Origin: Myxococcus qinghaiensis
Lineage (GTDB): Bacteria > Myxococcota > Myxococcia > Myxococcales > Myxococcaceae
Assembly (NCBI RefSeq): GCF_024198215.1
Contig: NZ_JAKCFA010000045.1
Location: 1 to 51,320, forward strand
DNA length: 51,320 bases
Reading direction: 5' to 3'
Both the position numbers and the translations under genes were made by a program. Below are positions 6,901 to 15,884 of this stretch, one piece after another. The notes beneath the pieces were generated by a model. It worked only from the letters and a program-made list of their open reading frames with translations, did not search any database and had not been told where the DNA came from. Within the stretch, counting starts at the first letter, position 1; every line of letters begins with the position of its first letter.

Positions 6901-9685
6901 GGGTGTTGAGATAGGAGAAGAGGTTCGGGTCCACGAAGAAGGCGGGCGTGACGAGCTCGGACAGGAGCTGCACGCACGCCAGGTGGCGCGGGTCATCTAT
7001 CGACGGAGCGTCCAGCAGCTCCTCCACCGCGCGCCCGCGCAGCAGGTGCTCCACGCGCTCCCGCTCGGCCGCGAGCGCCTGGGCATGGCCATACTCGGGC
7101 AGCTCCAGTCCGAAGAGGAGCAGGCCCTCCCGGCCCGCGCGCAGGGCCTCCGCGTAGTGGCCGTTCATCAGCAGGGCCAGCACCTGGAGGACGTACAGGT
7201 CCACCTTGCGCGGGGCGGAGGCGGCGTGCTCGTGCGCGGTCTGGAGCAGCGCCTCGGCCAGCTTGCCGTTGCCGGACAGGTAGGCGCACTCCGCGGCCTC
7301 CTTGTGGACCTGGAAGATTCGTTCGTGCTGCCGGCCCCAGTCCTCGGGGGGGAGCAGGGACAGGCCGCGCGTGAGGTACACCAGCGCCGCGCCGAAGGCG
7401 GAGGCCTCCTTGGCCTTGAGCCCCGCGCGGAAGAGCAGCTCCGCCAGCGACTGGCGCTCCTGGGTGCTGCCCAGCTTGCGCACGCCGAGCGACAGCTGGT
7501 CCACCACCGCGAACAGGCGCTCCTCGAGCACGTCGCCCCGCGCCCCGCGCAACAGCTCCCGTCCCGCCGCCAGGTGCAGGGACTCGCGCTGGTCCTCGGT
7601 GAGCAGCGAGTACGCGGCCTGGCGGACGCGGTCATGCGCGAAGCGGTACGCGGCCCCTGGCGTGGTGACTTCGTCCGTCCGGGCGCGGGGGCCCTGCGGC
7701 TCGTTCTCCGGGATGAGCAGCCCTTCGCGCAAGAGGCTCCACAGGGCGGACGCGGTGTCCTCGGTGCTCGACTGGACCAGGGCGGACAAGAGGCTCAGCT
7801 CCACCCGGTCTCCCAGACAGGCGGCGACCTCCAGCACGTCCTGCGCCCGCTCCGGCAGCCGACGGATGGCGGCGAGCATCAGCTCCACCACGTTCTCCGT
7901 CACCTCCACGCCGCGCAGCCGCTCCAGCTCCCACGTCCACGTGCCGTGCTCCAAATCGAAGCTCAGGAGTCCGGACGAGTGAAGCAGGCGCAAGAGCCGC
8001 GTGAGGAAGAGGGGGTTGCCCGCCGTCTTGGCCAGGAGCAGCTCGGCCAGAGGCGCCACCTCCGCGGGCTCGCGGCGGAAGGTGTCGGCGCACAGCGCGG
8101 AGATGGCGTCGACGTCCAGCGGCGGCAGCTCGAAGGTGTGAGAGGGAATCGCGCCCTGCTCCTCGAGCGTGCGCAGCAGGCGCGACAGCGGTTGCTCGGG
8201 GCCGACCTCCTGGGAGCGCCACGCGCCGATGAAGAGGACGTGGAGCGAGCCGGGGTCTCCGCACAGGCTCTTGAGGAGCTGGAGCGAGCCGGGGTCCGCC
8301 CACTGCAGGTCATCCAGGAAGACGATGAGGACGTGTCGGGGTGTGGCCAGCGCCTGCACGAAGGACTGGAAGAGGAGGTGGAAGCGCGCGGAGGCCTCCA
8401 CCGGCCCCAGCCTGGGTGGCAGGGGCTGCGGGCCCAGCAGCTCCTCCAGCGCGGGGATGACGTCGCTGATGACGCGCGCGTGGGGACCCAGGGCGCCGAG
8501 CAGGCGCTGACGCCAGATGTCGCGCGCGTCGGGGGCCTCCTCCATCAGCTCGCGCAGCAGGCCCTGGAAGGCCTGGACGAAGGCGGAGTAGGGCACGGTG
8601 CCCTGGAGCTGGTTGAACTTGCCGGTGAGCAGGCGGTCGCCGCGCGCCGCGTCGCGCGCCAGCTCGTGGACCAGCGCGGACTTGCCGATGCCCGCCGCGC
8701 CCGGCAGCAGGAGCAGCTCGCTGGTGCCCTGGCGCACCCGCTCTCGCGCCGCGCGCAGCTCCACCTGCTGTGGCGCTCGGCCATACAGCCGCTCCGGGAA
8801 GGTGAGCTGACGGGCCAGGTCCAGCCGCCCCAGCTCGAAGTCACCCGGCAGGTCCGTGCCGTGGCGACGGCGGACCTCCTGGAGGTCCGCGAGGAGGGAG
8901 TCGGCGCTCTGGTAGCGCTCCTCGGGCATCTTCGCGAGCAGCTTGAGGACGATGTTGGAGACGACGGCCGGGACGGCGGGGTTGGCGAGCGCGGGAGGCG
9001 CGGGCGGCCGGGCCAGGTGCGCGTGGACCAGCTCCACGGGGTCCGCGGACGTGAAGGGCGGCAGGCCGGTGAGCAGCTCGTAGAACGTCGCGCCCAGCGA
9101 GTAGAGGTCGGCGCGGTGGTCGATGAGGCGGTTCATCCGCCCCGTCTGCTCCGGGGCGATGTAGGGCAGGGCCCACTGCAGCTCGCCCGGCATGTCCCCG
9201 GAGGGCGTGAGCCCGGAGACGCGCGTGGCCAGGTCGAAGTCGATGAGCGTGAGGCGATGGCCGGTGGCGCTCATCACCAGGTTGGTGGGGTTGAGGTCGC
9301 GGTGGATGACGTGCTGCTGGTGCAGGCGGGAGAGGATGCCCGCGAGCTGGAGCGCCAGCTCCATGAAGACGTCCAACCCCACCGGCTTGCGCCGCAGCCA
9401 CTCCTGCAGGTTGTGCGGTCCCGCGTCCTCCAGCACCAGGGCGAGTGGCTGCGAGGGCTCCTCGGCGAGCGAGACGACGCGGGAGATGTCGGGCACCACG
9501 TCCCGCAGCTCGCGCAGGAGCGCCTCTTCATGGCGCAGCATGGGCTCGGAGCCCGCGGCGAGCGGCCCCCGGCGAATCTGCTTGATGACCAGGGGCTTGC
9601 CGTCCTGCCCCCACGTCCGCAGGACGACGTACCGACGCCCGCGATGGATTTCCTGAAGCCCTTCGGTGCCCGGCGCCTGCCACAT
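3977..9685 (-). CDS. Hybrid Ser/Thr kinase - AAA ATPase - GAF - histidine kinase
   Basis: A 1902-residue cytoplasmic signalling protein. Order of domains: Ser/Thr kinase (about 15-280; Lys35 in VIKQI, HRD 128-130, APE 177-179); AAA_16/STAND-type ATPase (Walker A GAAGIGKS 329-336, Walker B LIVFLDD 453-459); a long alpha-helical TPR-like region; two GAF sensor domains (roughly 1325-1480 and 1515-1660); and a C-terminal histidine kinase (phospho-acceptor His1683 in SHELNTPL, N-box near Asn1802, G1 DQGIGIA, G2 GLGLGL). The kinase DFG motif reads DFD. The ATG at 9685 is preferred because a GAGG-type site precedes it and kinase homology begins soon after; a start at 9772 adds 29 Arg-rich residues. 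The architecture is known from myxobacteria and cyanobacteria. No response regulator lies nearby, so its target is unknown. Confidence 0.9.
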   Translation of the reverse strand: MWQAPGTEGLQEIHRGRRYVVLRTWGQDGKPLVIKQIRRGPLAAGSEPMLRHEEALLRELRDVVPDISRVVSLAEEPSQPLALVLEDAGPHNLQEWLRRKPVGLDVFMELALQLAGILSRLHQQHVIHRDLNPTNLVMSATGHRLTLIDFDLATRVSGLTPSGDMPGELQWALPYIAPEQTGRMNRLIDHRADLYSLGATFYELLTGLPPFTSADPVELVHAHLARPPAPPALANPAVPAVVSNIVLKLLAKMPEERYQSADSLLADLQEVRRRHGTDLPGDFELGRLDLARQLTFPERLYGRAPQQVELRAARERVRQGTSELLLLPGAAGIGKSALVHELARDAARGDRLLTGKFNQLQGTVPYSAFVQAFQGLLRELMEEAPDARDIWRQRLLGALGPHARVISDVIPALEELLGPQPLPPRLGPVEASARFHLLFQSFVQALATPRHVLIVFLDDLQWADPGSLQLLKSLCGDPGSLHVLFIGAWRSQEVGPEQPLSRLLRTLEEQGAIPSHTFELPPLDVDAISALCADTFRREPAEVAPLAELLLAKTAGNPLFLTRLLRLLHSSGLLSFDLEHGTWTWELERLRGVEVTENVVELMLAAIRRLPERAQDVLEVAACLGDRVELSLLSALVQSSTEDTASALWSLLREGLLIPENEPQGPRARTDEVTTPGAAYRFAHDRVRQAAYSLLTEDQRESLHLAAGRELLRGARGDVLEERLFAVVDQLSLGVRKLGSTQERQSLAELLFRAGLKAKEASAFGAALVYLTRGLSLLPPEDWGRQHERIFQVHKEAAECAYLSGNGKLAEALLQTAHEHAASAPRKVDLYVLQVLALLMNGHYAEALRAGREGLLLFGLELPEYGHAQALAAERERVEHLLRGRAVEELLDAPSIDDPRHLACVQLLSELVTPAFFVDPNLFSYLNTLALELTLEHGNSRWAPSVYACQGLMLASEGNPTAAYSWCHLAVALARRMGDARQECRALITLTLNINHWRAPLRTSLSLLRRAVTTGLASGDLQFTSYALSSVVSTELAMGTELVRVLGSIDTSLSFARRAGVQVIADVSTLTRQAIRALQGRTHQLARLEDDDFNERDFIASGQAAQTSIYLHALLRLLVAYVLGDFDEALRMSREALPYEHFAQGSFRNVDFNLLTSLTLAARATRLPAEKDAMLGLMNDNQRRLGAWARTCPENFRHKHQLVAAEMARLEGRHLEAMPLYDSAIDGAHTQGFLQDEALANELAGRFHQHLHHKRFATLHLRAALDCYTRWGAQAKVALLEEEFPELKSLVDRPWSEPGVTQTSPDAPGASLDLLTLLKASETLVGEVVLDRLLEKLMAVCFEAAGATRGALVLDEAGALRVSAVGAISEPVSLERTLLSHASQVPTSLLEHAFRTGETLVLADAAHQGRFTRDAYVVRRAVKSALAIPIQRHGKSVGVLYLENDLATRAFTPERVGVLRTLSSQIAISLENSRLFEQLHVEVQERRRAERALRFLADSGLVLAESLDLEQTLGKAMRLVVPFLADWCMLTVVERGDTLRTLAVAHVDPAKETLLHELLEQYPIDWTSPPAIIHALRTGQPFLRAEVTDFMLHEHGHGPEYVERLRELGSRAAMHVPLIAGGKTLGVATFISDTPGRRYNEVDLGLAQELSRRVAASIDNARLYRESQDAIRLRDEFLSVASHELNTPLTSLRLMVQTLLRHTPQGLPPIAIRGLRTLDSQSLKLATLVEEMLDISRLQAGRLDLHLSRVDLREVIDSVTRRLQEPLERAGCELRLDIEGGPMVGRWDAARLRQVLVHLLSNALKFGPGKPITLRARVDADVVRVSVQDQGIGIAADRLAHIFERFERAVSVRAYGGLGLGLHLVREVVTALGGTLHVESTPGEGSTFTVELRTSGPADASA

Positions 9686-9849
9686 CGTGCCCTCGCCGTG
9701 AAAACCCTCCGTCCGGCGCCGCGCATCCGGGCCCGAGCGGCCCCGCCACGCGCGGCTCGCCGCTGTCTTCACGATTTGGACGGAGGGGCTTCACGGCACG
9801 CGCGGTGACGTGCGGCCCGCCGGGGCCTCGCACGGCTCGCCGGGAGTGC

Positions 9850-10911
9850 TCAGCTCACGCGCCGCAGCTCCGGCAGGTCCTCGGGCCGCAGCGCCCAGAC
9901 GGGCGCGGGTGGCAGCGCGGAGAGGAAGCCCGTCTGCACCGCGGGAAAGCCATCCACCTGCGCCGCGTCCGGGAAGAGCGTCCCCGCGCGCACCAGGCTG
10001 CCCGCGCCCACCATGCAGCCCCGGCCCAGGCGGCTTCGGTCGCAGAGGATGGCGCCCGGCTCCACCACCGTCCCCGCGCCGACGAAGCAGGCGTGCACCA
10101 GACAGCCCGGCCCGATGAACACCCCGTCCTCGATGACGAGCGAGCCGCCCGGCTGCAGGTGCACCACCGCGTTGGCGTGGATGCGCACGCCCGCGCCGAT
10201 GCGCAGCGGGACGTGGGACTCGCCCACGATTCTCACGCCGGGGCCGATGATGGCGCCCGGGCCGATGAGCACGTCGCCCGTCACCTCGCAGGAGGAGAAC
10301 AAGGTGGCGCTGGGGTGGACGAGCGGGTGCTTGTCCCGGAAGGAATACAGCTGACCCATGGGGGCATCCTCGGCGCGATCTCTCGCGAAGAAGGGAGTGA
10401 GGGGTTGTTCAGGCAGCGTGAGCGTGCCGCCGCGAGCGGTGCGCAGGCGCTCCAAATCCTCGGTGTCGACGCGGCGCACGACGCGCGCGGGCCGACCCAC
10501 GACGACGGAATCGGAGGGCACCCACATGCCGGAGGGCACCAGCGTGCCATCCGCCACCAGGCAGCGGTCTCCCAGCTGCGCGCCGGGCATGAGGATGGCG
10601 CCCGCGCCCACGTCGCACAGGTGGCCCGCGGACGCGCCGAGCACGAGGCTCCGGGGGCCCAGCGCCGTCTTCTCTCCCACCGCGACGGGGAGTCGGGCCG
10701 AGCCGATGACCACGGCGTTCTCTCGGACCGACGAGCCCGCGCCCAGTTGAACCGCGCCTTCCGGAGAGCACACCACCGCGCCTTGCGCGACGTGGACCCC
10801 CGGTCCCAGGTGCACGCGTCCCAGCACGCGGGCACTGCTGGCCAGACGGAAATGCGCGGCGCCCTGGCTGGGTTCGGAGGGGGCCGTTACACGCGAGAAG
10901 CTCGTCACCAT
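9850..10911 (-). CDS. Left-handed beta-helix (hexapeptide repeat) protein, gamma-carbonic-anhydrase-like
   Basis: A 353-residue protein with two stretches of hexapeptide repeats, recognisable by imperfect [LIV]-G-x4 periods such as VHLGPGVHVAQGAVV near residue 30-50 and VLIGPGAIIGPGVRIVGES in the second half. Each stretch should form a left-handed beta-helix, the fold of gamma-carbonic anhydrases and sugar or serine acyltransferases. The two halves are separated by a linker of about 50 residues (from ARGGTLTLP). The start at 10911 was chosen because the repeat region begins soon after it; the longer open frame upstream lacks any fold signature. A metal-binding His pattern is not obvious, so a scaffold or acyltransferase role is as likely as carbonic anhydrase. 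It stands alone, next to a divergent MATE gene. Confidence 0.75.
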   Translation of the reverse strand: MVTSFSRVTAPSEPSQGAAHFRLASSARVLGRVHLGPGVHVAQGAVVCSPEGAVQLGAGSSVRENAVVIGSARLPVAVGEKTALGPRSLVLGASAGHLCDVGAGAILMPGAQLGDRCLVADGTLVPSGMWVPSDSVVVGRPARVVRRVDTEDLERLRTARGGTLTLPEQPLTPFFARDRAEDAPMGQLYSFRDKHPLVHPSATLFSSCEVTGDVLIGPGAIIGPGVRIVGESHVPLRIGAGVRIHANAVVHLQPGGSLVIEDGVFIGPGCLVHACFVGAGTVVEPGAILCDRSRLGRGCMVGAGSLVRAGTLFPDAAQVDGFPAVQTGFLSALPPAPVWALRPEDLPELRRVS

Positions 10912-11206
10912 GAGTGAGCCCAAGCTACACCTCGGCTCGCGACGGAAGGACGGCCCGGCGGCGCTGGATGGATGTTGGAGGCAGGACGGCAAGCCCCTCG
11001 GGACTCCGTCTCCGGTACGGGGCGGAAGGCGTCCACGCACATCTGTCCTGGCATGAAGTACAGGCGCACACCTGCCCGGTTGCTCCACGGACCTCCGCGC
11101 CTCGCCGGGCTCCCAGGTCAGCCGCTGGCGCGGGCCCGCGTCCTGGACGGGGCGACTCCTACCTGCCAGAAGGACGCGGGTTTCGGGGCGGCTTTGGAGG
11201 CTGGAA

Positions 11207-12628
11207 ATGTCGGAGGTGGAAGTGCCGTCGTCGTCGGGACCCGCCGTGGGATTCTGGGCGTCGCTGAAGGAAGCCATGCACGGCACGGAGCGGGACCTCA
11301 CGGGCCTGCCGGTGAAGCGCGCCATCTTCCTGCTCGCGGTCCCCATGGTGCTGGAGATGGTGATGGAGTCCATCTTCGCCGTGGTGGACGTCTTCTTCGT
11401 CGGGCGGCTGGGCGCGGATGCCGTCGCGACGGTGGGCCTGACGGAGTCGCTGCTCACCATCATCTACGCCGCGGCCGCGGGGCTGAGCATCGGCGCCACC
11501 GCGCTGGTGTCGCGCCGCATCGGTGAGAAGGACCCGGAGCGCGCCGCGCGCACGGCGGTGCAGGCGATAGGCCTGGGGGCGCTCCTGGCCATCCCCATCT
11601 CGGTGGCGGGCGTCGTCTTCGCACGGCCGCTGATGGGGCTGATGGGCGGCTCGCCGTGGGTGCTGGAGCAGGGCGTGCGCTACACCCAGGTGATGCTCGG
11701 CGGCATGGGCAGCGTGCTGCTCCTGTTCCTCATCAACGCCATCTTCCGGGGCGCGGGCGACGCGGCCATCGCCATGCGCGTGCTGTGGCTGGCCAACGCC
11801 ATCAACATCGTCCTGGCGCCCATGCTCATCTTCGGCGTGGGGCCCTTCCCCGAGCTGGGCGTCATGGGCGCGGCGGTCGCCACGACGTTCGGCCGCAGCT
11901 GCGGCGTGGTGTACCAGCTCTACCGGCTGGCGCGCGGCAGCGGGCGGCTCCAGGTGCGCCGCGAGCACCTGCGGCTGGAGCCGGGGACGATGCTGGCCAT
12001 GCTGCGGCTGTCCGGCGCGGGCACGGCGCAGTCGCTGGTGAACACCTCCAGCTGGGTGGTGCTGGCGCGCATCGTCGCGACGTTCGGCAGCGCGGCGGTG
12101 GCGGGCTACACCATCGCCATGCGCATCGTCCTCTTCGCGCTGTTGCCCTCATGGGGCCTGGCCAACGCGGCGGCCACGCTGGTGGGACAGAGCCTGGGCG
12201 CGAAGCAGCCGGAGCGCGGTGAGCGCGCGGTGTGGACGGCGGGCGCCATCAACGCCGTCTTCCTGGGCTCGCTGGGGCTCTTGTTCTTCGTGTTCGCCCG
12301 GCCGCTGACAAGCAGCTTCTCGCCTGACGCGGCGGTGGTGGACCACGCGTCGCACGCGCTGCGCATCATCAGCACGGGCTTCCTCTTCTACGCCTTCGGC
12401 ATGGTGCTGACGCAGTCCTTCAACGGTGCGGGAGACACCGCCACGCCCACCCTCATCAACATCTTCTGTTTCTGGATGTTGGAGCTGCCGCTGGCGTGGG
12501 TGCTGTCGGGGCCCGGGGGCATGGGGCCCTCGGGCGTCTTCCTGGCCCTCACGGTGGCCTTCTCCATGCTGGCCATCGTCTCCGCCGTGCTCTTCCGGCG
12601 AGGCACCTGGAAGCTCCGCCAGGTGTAG
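11207..12628 (+). CDS. MATE family multidrug/metabolite exporter
   Basis: A 473-residue inner-membrane protein with about 12 hydrophobic helices in two similar halves. MATE features include the first-helix AVPMVLEMVMESIFAVVDVF segment, the following VGRLGADAVATVGL, and a second-half counterpart around GANAAATLVGQSLGAKQPERG-like sequence (residues near 320-345). The family exports cationic drugs or metabolites using a Na+ or H+ gradient. The ATG at 11207 is preceded by GGAGG at good distance. About 30 cytoplasmic residues precede the first helix. The gene stands alone on the plus strand, so no substrate can be inferred from neighbours. Confidence 0.9.
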   Translation: MSEVEVPSSSGPAVGFWASLKEAMHGTERDLTGLPVKRAIFLLAVPMVLEMVMESIFAVVDVFFVGRLGADAVATVGLTESLLTIIYAAAAGLSIGATALVSRRIGEKDPERAARTAVQAIGLGALLAIPISVAGVVFARPLMGLMGGSPWVLEQGVRYTQVMLGGMGSVLLLFLINAIFRGAGDAAIAMRVLWLANAINIVLAPMLIFGVGPFPELGVMGAAVATTFGRSCGVVYQLYRLARGSGRLQVRREHLRLEPGTMLAMLRLSGAGTAQSLVNTSSWVVLARIVATFGSAAVAGYTIAMRIVLFALLPSWGLANAAATLVGQSLGAKQPERGERAVWTAGAINAVFLGSLGLLFFVFARPLTSSFSPDAAVVDHASHALRIISTGFLFYAFGMVLTQSFNGAGDTATPTLINIFCFWMLELPLAWVLSGPGGMGPSGVFLALTVAFSMLAIVSAVLFRRGTWKLRQV

Positions 12629-12669
12629 CGAAAGCTCCCGGGCGCGCCACCTGGCGAGGCGACTCAGCT

Positions 12670-13083
12670 TCAGGGGCAGTAGGGGCAGGTCGGCATGCCC
12701 GGGTTGTCCGCCTGGAACTGCGCGTACACGCGGCAGTTGTCATTGCGCTTCCCCGTGTCGCCCTGGCAGCCGTAGTGGTACGCGGCCTGGCAGAAGGCGG
12801 AGGACTGCGGGTCCGCCGAGGGGCCCGAGTACGGGCGGGTGCACGCGCTGGAAGTGCCACCGCACTCGTCCGCGTCGTCCTTCAGCTCCGAATACGAGCA
12901 CGAGCTGCCTTCACCGTAGGAGGAGCAGGTGCTGTCGGACGGGCACCACTTGCAGGAATTGGCGACGTACTCGCTCGCGCAGGGTCCGCAGGTGGAAATC
13001 TCGGTACAGACATCCTCCTCCGTGCAGGCGGACAGACCGAGGGACAGCGCGAGGAGCGCGAGCAGGGTGGCGTGACGTGACAC
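12670..13083 (-). CDS. Cys-rich lipoprotein of unknown function
   Basis: A 137-residue protein with a signal peptide ending in the lipobox LSAC at residues 17-20. The mature part is acidic and carries about 18 Cys with spacings such as CGPC, CKWC and CPYC, so it should be disulphide-stabilised. The pattern C-x-x-C-x9-C-K-W-C is reminiscent of PSI/plexin-like repeats, but I cannot assign it to a family with certainty. It lies between the MATE gene (convergent) and the ABC importer, with about 105 bases separating it from the importer's last gene, so it has its own promoter or sits at the end of that transcript. Confidence 0.8.
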   Translation of the reverse strand: MSRHATLLALLALSLGLSACTEEDVCTEISTCGPCASEYVANSCKWCPSDSTCSSYGEGSSCSYSELKDDADECGGTSSACTRPYSGPSADPQSSAFCQAAYHYGCQGDTGKRNDNCRVYAQFQADNPGMPTCPYCP

Positions 13084-13188
13084 GGTGACTCCAAGTACCG
13101 GGGGGACCCTGGATTTTTGTCGGAGCCTCTTCTCCAGGCAATGAGTCCGGAATCATCCAGGCCGCTTCCCGCGTGGACTCTCGAACTC

Positions 13189-14223
13189 TCAGCCGACGGA
13201 GAACAGGCGCGCCTTGCGCAGTTGGACTTTGAGTGTCTGGCCCGGCCGCACTTCGAGTGGCGGCGCCACCACGCGCAGCAGGGTGCCGTCGACGGGGAAG
13301 CGGTACTCGGTGGCGTGTCCGAGGAACAGGCGAGCGGAGAGGGGCAGCGAGGTTCCCTGCTCGCCCAGCGCCAGGTCCTCGGGGCGGACGACGAGGGTGG
13401 CGGGCCCAGGGCGAGCGAGCGTGTCGGCCGGGAGCTGGAACAGGGTGCCGCTCCGGGCGGTGTGGAAGGCGCCCTCGCGCACCTCGCCGGTGAGGACATT
13501 CGCGCCGCCGACGAAGCCCGCGACGAAGGGCGTGGCAGGCTCGCGGTACAGCGTCTCGGGCGCGTCCACCTGCTCGAGCACGCCCTGGTTCATCACCGCG
13601 ATGCGGTCCGACAGCGCGAGCGCCTCGCCCTGGTCATGCGTGACGAAGACGAGCGTGGTGCCCAGCCGCGCGCGCAGGGCCGCCAGCTCCGCGCGCAGCT
13701 CCTCGCGCAGCGCCGCGTCCAGGTTGGAGAGCGGCTCGTCCAAGAGCAGCACGCGAGGGCCCGCGACGAGCGCGCGCGCCAGGGCCACGCGCTGGAGCTG
13801 GCCGCCCGACAGCTCATGAGGTCTGCGCGTCGCCAGTGCCTCCAGACGGACCCAGCGCAGGGCCTCGCGCACCTTCTCGGCCACCTCCGCCTTCGGCATG
13901 CGCCGCAGCGTCAGCGGATAGGCCACGTTCTCCTCCACCGAGCGGTGGGGCCAGACGGCATAGCCCTGGAACACCATGCCCAGGCCGCGCTGCTCGGGAG
14001 GCACGCGCACGCCCGGCCCCGCCACCATCTCTCCGCCGATGCGGATGACACCCGTGTCGGGATGCTCCAGGCCCGCGAGCATCCGCAGCGTCGTCGTCTT
14101 GCCGCAGCCGGACGGGCCCAGCAGCGAGACGAGCTCGCCTTCGCGGACCTCCAGGCTCAGGCCGCGCACCACGGGCGTGGCGCCGTAGGACTTGAACAAC
14201 CCCTCCAACGAAATCGCCGCCAT
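13189..14223 (-). CDS. ABC importer ATP-binding protein (ferric iron / polyamine type)
   Basis: A 344-residue nucleotide-binding subunit. Motifs in order: Walker A GPSGCGKT (36-43), Q-loop in VFQGYAVWPH, signature LSGGQLQRVALA, Walker B VLLLDEP with the following LSNLD, and H-loop FVTHDQGEA. The C-terminal 100 residues form a TOBE-type domain, as in FbpC and PotA. It drives uptake through the permease encoded just upstream. The ATG (14223-14221) overlaps the permease stop codon by one base (TGATG), which suggests reinitiation coupling. With the permease and the binding protein it forms one transcription unit. FbpC-like ferric uptake is favoured, but polyamine, thiamine or phosphonate import are possible because these ATPases look alike. 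Confidence 0.93.
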   Translation of the reverse strand: MAAISLEGLFKSYGATPVVRGLSLEVREGELVSLLGPSGCGKTTTLRMLAGLEHPDTGVIRIGGEMVAGPGVRVPPEQRGLGMVFQGYAVWPHRSVEENVAYPLTLRRMPKAEVAEKVREALRWVRLEALATRRPHELSGGQLQRVALARALVAGPRVLLLDEPLSNLDAALREELRAELAALRARLGTTLVFVTHDQGEALALSDRIAVMNQGVLEQVDAPETLYREPATPFVAGFVGGANVLTGEVREGAFHTARSGTLFQLPADTLARPGPATLVVRPEDLALGEQGTSLPLSARLFLGHATEYRFPVDGTLLRVVAPPLEVRPGQTLKVQLRKARLFSVG

Positions 14224-15884
14224 CACCGAACCTCCGCCGCGCGCCGGGCCACCAGCGCGAGCACCGCCTGCCCCAGCACCACCAATGCGACGAACGCGCA
14301 CGCGAGCACCGCCGCCGCCGCCGGGTCCGCGTAGCTCTGCAAGTCGAACAGCAGCTTGCCCAGCACCTCCGAGCCCGCGGGCACCAGCAACACGGACATG
14401 GTGATTTCCGTCGCGCACGAGAGGAAGGCCAGGATGAAGGCCACGGTGAGCGCGGGCCGCAGGAGCGGCAGGGTCACATCGACGAAGGCCCGCAGCGGGC
14501 CCGCGCCGCTGATGCGCGCCGCCTCCGTCAGCGACGGGTCCAGCTGCGCCAGCGCCTCCGAGCTGTTGCGCGTCCCCAGGGCCAGGTACTTCGCCGCGTA
14601 CGCGATGAGCAGCAGCCACGGCGTGTGCGCCAGCGCCAGCACGAAGGCCACCTTGTCCAGCAGGATGAAGCGCCAGTCGCGCGAGAAGGCGAGCAGCAGC
14701 GCCAGGGCCAGCACCGTGCCCGGCACCGCATAGGGCCATACGGCAACGGCCTCCACGCCGGCACCCAGGCGACGGAAGGTCCGCTGGAGCAGCGCCGCCG
14801 CCAATCCCAAACCACAGACGAGGACGCCGGCACCCGCCGCCAGCAGGAGGCTCAGCCCCGTGGCGCGCAGGGTGCGTGGCTCCAGCAACACGCCGGACCA
14901 GTGCGAGAGCGTCAACTCCTCCCACGTGAGGTTCGCGCCGAAGCTGCGCTGGAGCGACGTGAGCAGGATGGCGGCCAGGGGCAGCAGCACCAGCAGCGCG
15001 CACGTGCCCGCCACGCCCCCGGTGACCCAGACGCGCGCGCGGCCCAGGGTGAGCGGGCGCGAGGCCAGTCCCTTGCCGGTGCTCAGGCGCACGCGGCCGG
15101 AGCGGCCCAGGGCCCACGTGGCCAGCAGGGACAGGGGCGTGAGCAGGAGCAGCGCGAGCGCGAGCGCGGAGGCCCGGCCCAGGCCCTCGTCGCCGAGCAG
15201 GACGAGCTCATAGATGCGCGTGGTGAGCACGCGCGTGGGCGGAGACGCGGACACGCCCAGCAGGTACGGCACGCCGAAGGAGGACGCCGCCATCAGGAAC
15301 ACCATCACCGCGCCGGACAGGAGCGACGGGAGCACCAGCGGCACCGTCGTCGTCAGCAGGGCTCGCGCGGGCGAGGCGCCGCACACGCGCGCGGCCTCCT
15401 CCAGCGCCGGGTCCACGCGTCGCAGCGCCGCGGCGCCCGCCAACAGCACCAGCGGCAGGCCGGACAGTCCCTCCACGAAGGCGATGCCCACCGGGCCATG
15501 GATGTCGAGCGTGCCTTCTCCCAGGAGCCGGTTGAGATAGCCCGCGCGGGGACTGGCCAATGACAGCCAGCCCATGCCCCAGATGAACGCGGGAATCGCG
15601 GAGGGCAGGGTGAAGAGCACGGTGAACGCCCCGCGCAGCGGCAGGTCCGTGCGGAACAGCAACAGCGACAGGGGTGTGCCCAGCGCGAGTGCGAGCACCG
15701 CCGCGCCTCCGGAGATGGCCAGCGTGTTGCCCAGCGCGCCCGACTCCGACGCCAGCCACTCCCAGCCCAGCTCCCCCGGGGCCCCCGCGCCGCGCGCGAG
15801 CAGCAGCACCACCGGGCCCACCGCGAAGAGGACCAGGGGCACAAGCCACGCGAACAACCCGAGCCACCGCGCCGACGTGCTCAT
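14223..15884 (-). CDS. ABC importer permease, fused two-domain (FbpB type)
   Basis: A 553-residue inner-membrane protein with about 12 predicted helices in two halves, each a BPD_transp_1 domain. Both halves keep the EAA loop that contacts the ATPase: EEAARVCGASPARALLTTTV in the first and TEAARISGAGPLRAF in the second. This fused layout is typical of ferric-iron (FbpB/SfuB) and aminoethylphosphonate permeases. The start is the ATG at 15884, which overlaps the stop of the binding-protein gene by four bases (ATGA). A longer open frame reaching 15962 lies inside the upstream gene and is unlikely to be used. Confidence 0.92.
   Translation of the reverse strand: MSTSARWLGLFAWLVPLVLFAVGPVVLLLARGAGAPGELGWEWLASESGALGNTLAISGGAAVLALALGTPLSLLLFRTDLPLRGAFTVLFTLPSAIPAFIWGMGWLSLASPRAGYLNRLLGEGTLDIHGPVGIAFVEGLSGLPLVLLAGAAALRRVDPALEEAARVCGASPARALLTTTVPLVLPSLLSGAVMVFLMAASSFGVPYLLGVSASPPTRVLTTRIYELVLLGDEGLGRASALALALLLLTPLSLLATWALGRSGRVRLSTGKGLASRPLTLGRARVWVTGGVAGTCALLVLLPLAAILLTSLQRSFGANLTWEELTLSHWSGVLLEPRTLRATGLSLLLAAGAGVLVCGLGLAAALLQRTFRRLGAGVEAVAVWPYAVPGTVLALALLLAFSRDWRFILLDKVAFVLALAHTPWLLLIAYAAKYLALGTRNSSEALAQLDPSLTEAARISGAGPLRAFVDVTLPLLRPALTVAFILAFLSCATEITMSVLLVPAGSEVLGKLLFDLQSYADPAAAAVLACAFVALVVLGQAVLALVARRAAEVR

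Noticed and set aside
4895..9808. A 1637-codon open frame on the plus strand opposite the kinase hybrid, plus other long antisense frames (for example 1631-3502 minus and 31218-33215 plus)
   Set aside because: They mirror strong genes with complete catalytic motifs, show skewed composition (His, Arg, Ala, Gly, Val) and no domain features. They are a by-product of very high third-position GC.
9850..11463. A 537-residue version of the hexapeptide-repeat protein starting at 11463
   Set aside because: The first 184 residues have no fold signature, overlap the start and promoter of the divergent MATE gene, and the ATG at 10911 directly precedes the repeat fold.
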